This document shows, piece after piece, positions 57,825-64,000 of a DNA stretch of 64,000 bases. Position 1 is the stretch's first letter, and each line of letters opens with the position of its first letter. The notes beneath the pieces were generated by a model. That model was not told the origin of the DNA. It ran no database searches and was given only the letters and a program-made list of their open reading frames with translations. A program made the translations under genes and the position numbers. The DNA is from CAIUGU01 sp040080215 (lineage in GTDB: Bacteria > Pseudomonadota > Gammaproteobacteria > Steroidobacterales > Steroidobacteraceae): the NCBI GenBank assembly GCA_040080215.1, contig JBEBIT010000008.1, positions 1 to 64,000 of the forward strand. The letters run 5' to 3'.

Positions 57825-58799
57825 ATGAAACCCATGGAATACCCGCGCCCGTTCGCACTGTCAGTCCTTCTCTGCCTGTTGGCTGGGGCCTCTGCGTCCG
57901 CGGCGACCTATCCTTTGCCCGCCGAGGCCGACTCGGTCGTCGGCGAGATCCAGTATGTAGTCACCCGATACGAGGACACCCTGCTCGATATCGGCAGGCG
58001 TTTCGGCATCGGCTACGAAGAAATCGTGAATGCCAATCCCGGGGTTGACGCCTGGGTTCCGGGCACTGGCGTGCGGGTCACCATTCCTTCCCGTTTCATC
58101 CTTCCCGACGCACCCCGCGAGGGTATCGTCGTGAACCTGCCCGAACACAGGCTCTATTACTTCCCGAAGCCGAAGGCGGGGGAGCCTGCTGTGGTGCAGA
58201 CCTATCCGGTCAGCGTCGGCAAGGAAGACTGGACGACGCCCGTGGGCGTTACTCGAGTCGTCGACAAGCGAGTGCGTCCGACGTGGTACCCGCCCGAATC
58301 CGTCCGCGCAGAGCATGCAGCCCAAGGCCGGTTCCTGGCCAAGGCGGTGCCACCGGGGCCTGACAATCCGCTGGGCGAGTTCGCAATGCGCTTGGGCTTG
58401 CCGGGCGGCGCCTATCTGATCCATGGCACCAACAAGCCCACGGGTGTTGGCATGCCGGTCACGCACGGCTGCATCCGCATGTTCCCCGAGGACATCGAGA
58501 ACGTATTCCAGCAAGTGCCGGTGAATACAACTGTCCGGATCCTGCACCAGCCGAGCAAGATGGGATGGCTAGGGGACAATCTGTACCTGGAAGTACACGG
58601 CATGCTGGAAGGGCAGAAAGACCCAGAGACCTACGGGCTCACCCAGTTGACGCGCGCGGTGGTGGCGGCCACGAAGGATCGGCCGGTGCAGCTCGACTGG
58701 AAGCATGCAGAGCAGGTTTTCGCCAAGGCCACCGGCGTTCCGGAGCCGCTCTCGCACCTGCCTCCCGTGGTTGCAAGTACAGAAAGCGGCGCTCGCTAG
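57825..58799 (+). CDS. L,D-transpeptidase with LysM domain (ErfK/YbiS type)
   Basis: A periplasmic enzyme of 324 residues that forms 3-3 peptidoglycan crosslinks or attaches proteins to the wall. The signal ends near residue 27 (SASAATYP); a LysM-type motif (YVVTRYEDTLLDIGRRFGIG, EEIVNANPGVDAWVPGTG) precedes the YkuD domain. The catalytic site is GMPVTHGCIRMFPED with the Cys about residue 215, plus LIHGTNKP upstream. It follows fabH by 87 bases; an alanine-zipper lipoprotein gene lies beyond on the other strand, of the kind some such enzymes tether to the wall. Confidence 0.92.
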   Translation: MKPMEYPRPFALSVLLCLLAGASASAATYPLPAEADSVVGEIQYVVTRYEDTLLDIGRRFGIGYEEIVNANPGVDAWVPGTGVRVTIPSRFILPDAPREGIVVNLPEHRLYYFPKPKAGEPAVVQTYPVSVGKEDWTTPVGVTRVVDKRVRPTWYPPESVRAEHAAQGRFLAKAVPPGPDNPLGEFAMRLGLPGGAYLIHGTNKPTGVGMPVTHGCIRMFPEDIENVFQQVPVNTTVRILHQPSKMGWLGDNLYLEVHGMLEGQKDPETYGLTQLTRAVVAATKDRPVQLDWKHAEQVFAKATGVPEPLSHLPPVVASTESGAR

Positions 58800-58992
58800 C
58801 CTCGCTGGCTGCCGCGCTCCGCGGCGGACTGAACTGCCCTATCGGCAAACTCTGGCTGCGTTCGCTTGCGGCGCTGGTACACTGCGGGCCGCGGGTCCTG
58901 CGGTTCTGATCTGTCCATACCTATTGGGGTTAGTCCACGGTGATGTCCGTGGGGCCCGCCTATCCCCCCCCAACTAGAAGACTCCCCTCCCG

Positions 58993-59026
58993 AAAACGAA
59001 AACGCCGCGAGGTTTCCCCCGCGGCG
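58993..59026 (-). terminator. Rho-independent terminator of the alanine-zipper lipoprotein gene
   Basis: On the minus strand CGCCGCG and CGCGGCG form a 7-base stem with a 10-base loop, followed by TTTTCGTTTT. It lies 30 bases past the stop at 59056. Confidence 0.85.
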
Positions 59027-59055
59027 CTCGTAGAAAGACCTGAAAACGAGTCGAA

Positions 59056-59367
59056 TTACTTCGACTGCGTCTGCTTGAACATGCGGTCGATCTTCTCGTT
59101 GGTGGCATCGCAGCAGGCCTGGCTGGCCTGGGCAGCCGTCAACGCACGGTTGGCGGCATTCTGCGCGCCATCCGCAGCGGTGCGGGCAGCAGCAGCTGCT
59201 GCAGCAGCGGCATCGGCAGCAGACTTTGCAGCTGCAGCATCCTGCACGCCCTTGTCAGCAGTCGCCTTGACGGCATTCAACTGCTCGGTGGTTACGCAGC
59301 CCGTGGCGGCGACGAGGAAGAGGGCAGCGACGCCCACCTTCAGGGTGTTGGCAACAGTATTTTTCAT
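59056..59367 (-). CDS. Alanine-zipper (Lpp-like) outer-membrane lipoprotein
   Basis: A 103-residue lipoprotein. The signal has lipobox AATGC (Cys 24), then a helical run very rich in alanine with heptad spacing (about residues 40-80, AKSAADAAAAAAAAARTA), as in the alanine-zipper family and Lpp. It contains an internal CC pair (ASQACCDATN) and ends EKIDRMFKQTQSK; no Lpp-like terminal lysine is at the exact end, though Lys is last. Trimeric coiled coil in the periplasm is expected. It faces the L,D-transpeptidase gene, which could link it to peptidoglycan. Confidence 0.85.
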   Translation of the reverse strand: MKNTVANTLKVGVAALFLVAATGCVTTEQLNAVKATADKGVQDAAAAKSAADAAAAAAAAARTAADGAQNAANRALTAAQASQACCDATNEKIDRMFKQTQSK

Positions 59368-59644
59368 CTTCGTTCCCCTCTTGCTGGGTCAGAGTTTGGA
59401 TCAAGTAAAAGCTTCTTCTTAACTCGCCGTGGGCAGAATCGTCCCTTCCACGAATCCCCCGCATCACCTGCGAGCAGGTACTGCGGGATGAGTCGATGTG
59501 GAGAATACAAGATTGCAGCGGTGCAATAAAGCTTATGTTATGAACCGTCGGCAGACGGCGACATAAAAAGCTGCGGGATTCCAGCTGCTTGCGAGGTGTA
59601 GGATTGCGCTGACTCTGCGAAGGGCGAACCCTACCCGCTAGAGG
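59368..59644. other. Intergenic region with inverted repeats upstream of the lipoprotein gene
   Basis: No gene was seen. CCCGCA-tc-ACCTGC-ga-GCAGGT-ac-TGCGGG (59458-59487) can fold as a 12-pair hairpin with one internal mismatch. A second inverted repeat, TTATGT and ACATAA around CCGTC/GACGG (59533-59566), lies further up. They could be part of the lipoprotein 5' leader or of the pilE 3' end. Confidence 0.5.
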
Positions 59645-60097
59645 CTACCGCCAGCAGTCTGTATTGGTCGCGCTCTTGGCGCCCGCCGACGTCAGTGAGA
59701 AAGAGTCGCAATGGCTGTCGGTTGCTTGGGCCCCACCTGAGACTGGTGTGGCAGTGACCGTGAATTCCCGGGTGAGATCGCCGCTCGTGATCGCGAGGTT
59801 GTACCAGCCGTTTTCGGTCCCGTTTATACCCAGTCCAGCCGGGGGAGCGTCCGCCAGCGCGTCATTGTCGGCATAGGTGTTGTTCTGCAGATAGAACTTT
59901 TCCTGAGCTGCGGCCACGCGCAAAAGCGCAGACATGGCGTCCGTTCTCTGCGCACGAATGACATAGTTGCGGTAGCTGGGTACGGCGATGGCGGACAGGA
60001 TGCCGATGATGACGATCACGATCATCAGTTCGATCAGCGTCACGCCTTGCATACGAAATCGGGTCGCGAGCGGTTTGGTGTGTCTGTTCGTATGCAT
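59645..60097 (-). CDS. pilE: Type IV pilin, PilE-like
   Basis: A 150-residue prepilin. The leader ends MQG, and the mature helix starts VTLIELMIVIVIIGILSAIA with the essential Glu at mature position 5, although Val instead of the usual Phe or Met is at position 1. The C-terminal domain has a Cys pair (SHCDSF and TDCWR) that forms the D-loop. The start at 60097 gives a 23-residue leader; ATG 60052 would give only three residues. It follows pilY1 (68 bases), the usual minor-pilin order, so it may be a minor or pilus-tip pilin. Confidence 0.92.
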   Translation of the reverse strand: MHTNRHTKPLATRFRMQGVTLIELMIVIVIIGILSAIAVPSYRNYVIRAQRTDAMSALLRVAAAQEKFYLQNNTYADNDALADAPPAGLGINGTENGWYNLAITSGDLTREFTVTATPVSGGAQATDSHCDSFSLTSAGAKSATNTDCWR

Positions 60098-60164
60098 GGC
60101 GTCAGTCCGTTGTATTCGCAAGCGTCAGGCGGGACCGTGGAATTCACGGTCCCGCCTGGGCGAG

Positions 60165-63100
60165 CTAATTTGTGTCCGTATTCTGCTGCGTCCAGAAAGT
60201 GCGGACCGGCACGTTGAAGATGTCCACAGGGCATTTCTCCAAACCAACTAGGCACGTTCCAGGTGGCTTGCAATCCAGTCCGATACACGCAGTTGGCGGT
60301 GGTGGTGGTGGCGTACATGCGTCACCTACACAAGGTGGGGGATCATCAGTCGGCGGTGGCGGATCATCGGATGGCGGGAACAAAATGACCGGTGTCGGCG
60401 CGATACCGGTCTGCTGCAGTTCATTCTGCACAAGAATCTCGCCATTCACCGCGCTGATTGCGTAGAAAGTATTCTTCACGCCGCTGACTACACAGGCGTT
60501 ACGTGCCGACTCGCTCGCGACGGGTGTGAATGTCGAGAAAAGGATCTTGCCGTCGAACGTTCGCGATTCAGTCAGCACCTTTTCGCCCTGCCAAGACGGC
60601 AGATTGAGGAGCATCTTCCAGCCGAGTGCGCTACTCGCTACGGTTGGCGTTTCGACGCCTGTTACATCGATCAGGCCAGTCACATCATCCGTGATTGGTG
60701 TGAGGCTATCGTATGTCGATTGGGTGAAGGCCTGGAAGGGCTGTTTGTCTCTCAATGAGTAGAATCGGTCCTGTATTTCCTCGTTGATGGGGTGGGCTCG
60801 GAACCCACTTCCCAACGCAAGATTGATAACGGGACGACCGTCTATTCTCAGCAGCGAAGCGTCAGGTGCGTTATAGAAGCGGCGCGTCGAGGCGTTGGGG
60901 TGGCTTCCGCTGTCGGCGTTGCCCAAAGAAGCAAACACGCCGCCCGTAACGAGAGATGCCTTGGTCGTCGCGTTGTTGTTGATGTCGAAGCGCCAGACCC
61001 GCCCACCTGTATCAGCGGCATACATGCGGTCGGCAAAGTCATCGTTGGTAAGGTCGATGACGCGAATGTCTGCGGGAATCGAATGTGTCAGCTTGGCGTG
61101 CGTGAAGTTTGCCGTACTGTCGTAGCCGAGGCCGGTCACGTTCGTCGGCCCGGCATGCCACAGCAAGTCGCCGGTGATGGCATCGATCATGTAGATGCGA
61201 TTGCCAGTGTCGTCGACATTGTACGGAACGCCGTCCTGTGACGGATCGTACCCGCCACCCACGATCATCACGAGCTTTTCGCTGTTCTGTGTGACGCCAG
61301 AGATCTGTGACAGATTCACGCGCGTAATGATGGGAGTCGACCAGGTTTCACCACCGCCGGCCAGGATATCGTTACGCCCCTTGCGCCACAGTAGCTTCGG
61401 CTGGGTCTTGTTGGTGACATCGAGTGCGTAGTAGTTATATCCGCCGCGACCCATGCCGAAGAACAGGAATACGCGATCGTTGCCGTCCGTAACATTGGCC
61501 GGGTTCACGATACCGTCGCCATTGTGATCCAGCTTATAGGCGACGACATTGCCGTCCAGGCCGAATCCCTTGGTGGCAGAAGGATCGTTTTCGCGGAGCG
61601 CTGCCATCCTGGGAAGCAATTCGCTGGGGATGTATGTCCAGATCTCCTCGCCAGCGTCAACGCCACTCATCCCATTCGGGTGGATGGCATGCAAGTACCC
61701 GTCATTGGTCGCTGCGTACACTACCGCATCGTTGATATCGGGTGAGTTTACTGTGCCTCCGTAGATTACAGGGACCGGGCGTGCGTGCAGTGGGTCGCCA
61801 ATGCTGTAACGAGTCTCGTCGGGAAGTCCGCCGTCTACGTTGCCGCCTCTTACCCACTGGATCATATCGCTTACCGTGCCTCCCGACGATCCGCTCGGCA
61901 AGCCGAGTACCGTATCGATCAGCAGCGTATTGCTGCTGGAAATGCCATTATTAGTGACACCATACAAGTTGGCGGGCTTGCTGGCCGTCAATGCCGCGAG
62001 ATCCGTATACACATTGCGATCTGCTGGCGACGGAAGCTTGTGGGCTGCGCCACCGAGCTCCACTTTCGAGCCGTCAACTGCATCTGACCAGAAGCTCTGT
62101 GCGTTGTTCGCGAAGAAGCCCGTTGCCGTATCGACCGCTGGACGATCTCGAGAATCTGCGATCGTGCCATCAGCCTTCAGCTTGTACTTCTTCAGATTGC
62201 CCGGCCAGTGCATGTTGGCGGAAGGCTGGAATACGGTCACGAAGAGGTCGCTCAGGTTCTGCGTCCGGTTGAATGCATTCACCGAAACGGCGGGCGCCGT
62301 GAACGAGGTGTCCTGACTGATGATCTCGCGGATGATGGTTTCGAAGACATTGGTCAGTGACGCCGTGTCGCTGGCTTCATAGGCCGTGCCGCCGCCTGCC
62401 TCAGCGGTGGCAGCCAGCGTCGTCGAACCCACTACATCGCCGCCGAACCCCACCGTGTAGGTGGTGACGGTGTCCTGCACGGAAGTCGACGATAACAAGT
62501 CATGGGTATACATGTACTTGGCAATGTCATCCAGGCACCGACCATTCTCGCCGCCTGTGCTGTTGTTGGAGCACTGTGTCGGGTGCGCCAGATCGGTGCC
62601 GACGAATCCAGTCAACTGCGGGATGACTGTATTGGCGTCAATGTCCGAGGTTGGCTCGCCGTCGGTCAACAACAAGTTATAGTTCTTTGCGCAAGACTCC
62701 GTTCCCAGCGGTGTAATGAATACGCCATTGCCATTGACTCTGGTGCTTGCATCACTATTTAGGTAGCGAGGGCTCAAGCCTGCCCAATAGCGGTACACCT
62801 CGAAAAGAGTTTCAGACAAAGGCGTAAATCCGTCCGGTGTCAGCGCCTTCACGGTGTCCTGCATGGTGCTGCGGATGGTCTCGATGGGGGTCATCGGGAT
62901 GAGTACCTTGCCGCCCTGATTGTTGTTGTACACCGTCAGGCCGACATTGACGTTGCTGAGCCTGTCCAGCGTCGTCACCGTCACGTCCTGCACGATTTCA
63001 AGTCGTGTTCTGGAGATTGTCCCGCCGCCATTCAGGTAGTTCAGGTAGTTGCCGCTGTAGAACGTATAGCTGCCATTGCGTCCAGCGGCGGAGCTCCACC

Positions 63101-63692
63101 AGCTGTCTTGTCTCGCTCCGTTGTTGGTGCCGTAGGGATTGCCTGTGCTGCTTTCGATGGGGTAACGATTGTCGTCGGTCGATCGGCCGTCCGCCGTGGC
63201 CGATTGTGCGTCGGCCTTGCAATCGATTACTTCGCGGCTGCCACTGGTGACAGCCTGCCAGACGCTGCGGTTGCGACTACGGTCGCGATACTGCGCCACG
63301 TTGCTGATCGAGACAATGCCGGTTGAATCCAGCGGCGGCTGCGCGGACTGGCAGAGAAACTCGTTCTTGTCGACATAGTTGTCGGTTGCCCGCCTTCCCG
63401 AACAACTTGGTGCCGTGGCGTTGCTACCGGTGGCCCAATAGACATTGTTCTTGTCGCAACTGCCACTGTAGGTGACACCGGGGTCCCAGGCGACCTGAGT
63501 CAACACGGCGCTATCCATGCTGCCGGACGTATCGATGATGAACATGATGTTCGCAGCAGTACTTGTGCCGGGCGGAGGTACAGCCACGAAGATCTCCGTG
63601 TCGTCTGCGCTGGCCGGCTTGCCTGCTCCTGAGAGCACAACCAGCAGGGCCGCGGAGACAAGGCTAGCCAGGCGGCGAAAGTTCGGGTTCAT
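60165..63692 (-). CDS. pilY1: Type IV pilus tip/assembly protein PilY1
   Basis: A 1175-residue secreted protein at the pilus tip. A signal peptide ends about residue 29 (GKPASADD). A von Willebrand factor A domain opens with MFIIDTSGSMDSAV (MIDAS); the C-terminal half is a PilC/PilY1 beta-propeller with a possible Ca2+ loop, DHNGDGIVNPANVTDGND, near residue 720. The last 90 residues form a Pro/Asp/Cys-rich tail (DDPPPPTDDPPPCVG and CTPPPPPPTACIG). It is followed by pilE and preceded by a partial gene, in the usual minor-pilin operon. Confidence 0.93.
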   Translation of the reverse strand: MNPNFRRLASLVSAALLVVLSGAGKPASADDTEIFVAVPPPGTSTAANIMFIIDTSGSMDSAVLTQVAWDPGVTYSGSCDKNNVYWATGSNATAPSCSGRRATDNYVDKNEFLCQSAQPPLDSTGIVSISNVAQYRDRSRNRSVWQAVTSGSREVIDCKADAQSATADGRSTDDNRYPIESSTGNPYGTNNGARQDSWWSSAAGRNGSYTFYSGNYLNYLNGGGTISRTRLEIVQDVTVTTLDRLSNVNVGLTVYNNNQGGKVLIPMTPIETIRSTMQDTVKALTPDGFTPLSETLFEVYRYWAGLSPRYLNSDASTRVNGNGVFITPLGTESCAKNYNLLLTDGEPTSDIDANTVIPQLTGFVGTDLAHPTQCSNNSTGGENGRCLDDIAKYMYTHDLLSSTSVQDTVTTYTVGFGGDVVGSTTLAATAEAGGGTAYEASDTASLTNVFETIIREIISQDTSFTAPAVSVNAFNRTQNLSDLFVTVFQPSANMHWPGNLKKYKLKADGTIADSRDRPAVDTATGFFANNAQSFWSDAVDGSKVELGGAAHKLPSPADRNVYTDLAALTASKPANLYGVTNNGISSSNTLLIDTVLGLPSGSSGGTVSDMIQWVRGGNVDGGLPDETRYSIGDPLHARPVPVIYGGTVNSPDINDAVVYAATNDGYLHAIHPNGMSGVDAGEEIWTYIPSELLPRMAALRENDPSATKGFGLDGNVVAYKLDHNGDGIVNPANVTDGNDRVFLFFGMGRGGYNYYALDVTNKTQPKLLWRKGRNDILAGGGETWSTPIITRVNLSQISGVTQNSEKLVMIVGGGYDPSQDGVPYNVDDTGNRIYMIDAITGDLLWHAGPTNVTGLGYDSTANFTHAKLTHSIPADIRVIDLTNDDFADRMYAADTGGRVWRFDINNNATTKASLVTGGVFASLGNADSGSHPNASTRRFYNAPDASLLRIDGRPVINLALGSGFRAHPINEEIQDRFYSLRDKQPFQAFTQSTYDSLTPITDDVTGLIDVTGVETPTVASSALGWKMLLNLPSWQGEKVLTESRTFDGKILFSTFTPVASESARNACVVSGVKNTFYAISAVNGEILVQNELQQTGIAPTPVILFPPSDDPPPPTDDPPPCVGDACTPPPPPPTACIGLDCKPPGTCLVGLEKCPVDIFNVPVRTFWTQQNTDTN

Positions 63693-63726
63693 GATTGAGT
63701 CCTCAATGTCCTGCTGACGGCGACGT

Positions 63727-64000
63727 TCATTTGCCGCGGCGGCTCTTGGTGGAGGTTGCAGGCTTGTTGCCTACGCCGAAGGCGACCAGCCGGGTCACTT
63801 CGGAGGTCTTGCTGTCGTAAAAGATGCCGAGTGTCGGGTCCGGATCGGCCTGCTGCAGGGCTAGGTTGAATCCAGTCTGTGTCGCAGCAGTCTTGCCAAG
63901 GAGGAAGCGAGTGGCCTGCGTCAACTGCAAGGTCAATGCGGGGCAAGTCTCGCAACTTCTTACGATGAACGAAGAAGGTGCGCGATCAGGCACGCGTATT
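63727..64000 (-). CDS. C-terminal part of a protein encoded before pilY1, cut by the window
   Basis: The frame runs off the right edge, so only about 90 C-terminal residues are visible. They include RSCETCPALTLQLTQATRFL, DPTLGIFYDSKTSEVTRLVA and the end STKSRRGK; the visible Cys pair (CETC) may be structural. No Pfam family is recognised from this fragment. It lies 34 bases upstream of pilY1, the position of minor-pilin-operon proteins in gammaproteobacteria, so a role in pilus assembly is likely but unproven. Confidence 0.6.
   Translation of the reverse strand, partial: IRVPDRAPSSFIVRSCETCPALTLQLTQATRFLLGKTAATQTGFNLALQQADPDPTLGIFYDSKTSEVTRLVAFGVGNKPATSTKSRRGK

Noticed and set aside
58800..58992. 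Possible tRNA or small RNA between the transpeptidase and the lipoprotein terminator
   Set aside because: No cloverleaf or conserved tRNA arm could be traced.
63222..63232. CAATCGATTAC inside pilY1, resembling the class B operator
   Set aside because: It lies within a coding region far from any promoter and is probably chance.

Overview
The window is high-GC, densely coding DNA from a gammaproteobacterium. Four conserved blocks point there: exbB-exbD-msbA-lpxK-trm112-kdsB at the left end, rne/rluC, yceF-yceD-rpmF-plsX-fabH, and pilY1/pilE at the right end. Between them lies a long accessory region rich in TonB, LacI, Tat and PQQ functions. This mix resembles the Steroidobacteraceae/Nevskiales/Xanthomonadales side of the class; that placement is inference. 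No rRNA, tRNA, CRISPR array, insertion sequence or phage gene was seen.

Layout. (1) 1-4954: energy transduction for TonB receptors and lipid A/KDO synthesis. (2) 4963-14094: a LacI regulator with a divergent FucP-like sugar transporter, a beta-glucosidase remnant, a lipoprotein of a repeated family, a Gfo/Idh/MocA oxidoreductase, and an operon of NupG-like transporter, glucokinase, Tat-exported TIM-barrel isomerase and YVTN propeller. (3) 14144-27947: a cytochrome c/PQQ dehydrogenase operon, two copies of a three-gene module of secreted unknown proteins (two 'DL(S/T)G-x-W' proteins plus one DUF6152 protein), a second Tat TIM-barrel protein, a TonB-dependent receptor, a PQQ dehydrogenase with an inserted cytochrome domain, and a second LacI regulator. 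(4) 28171-34900: TIM-barrel protein, second Gfo/Idh/MocA enzyme, FMN hydroxyacid dehydrogenase, metallo-beta-lactamase-fold enzyme, SGNH hydrolase, Tat TIM-barrel protein. (5) 34923-46010: an aromatic catabolism cluster with aldo/keto reductase, two Tat-exported amidohydrolases, LigAB-type extradiol dioxygenase, alpha/beta hydrolase, two-subunit CoA transferase, AraC regulator, MFS transporter, carboxymuconolactone-decarboxylase-like protein and FAD monooxygenase. (6) 46072-49447: ppnP and a third secreted cassette (family protein, MBL enzyme, family protein). (7) 49614-58799: housekeeping genes. (8) 59056-64000: alanine-zipper lipoprotein and type IV pilus genes.

How it may work together (inference). 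The accessory part reads as a periplasm-centred system for glycosylated aromatic or plant-derived compounds. A TonB receptor imports the substrate. PQQ enzymes and cytochrome c oxidise it in the periplasm. Tat-exported TIM-barrel proteins and cytoplasmic Gfo/Idh/MocA enzymes act on oxidised sugars. Glucokinase and two sugar transporters handle freed hexose, and the meta-cleavage cluster could consume the aglycone. Two sets of LacI-type palindromes tie the pieces together: a TTGACAGCG(N)TGTC box overlapping a -35 element at three divergent promoters, and a GTAATCGATTAC-type box upstream of both DUF6152 modules, the PQQ/cytochrome operon and the AraC/MFS pair.
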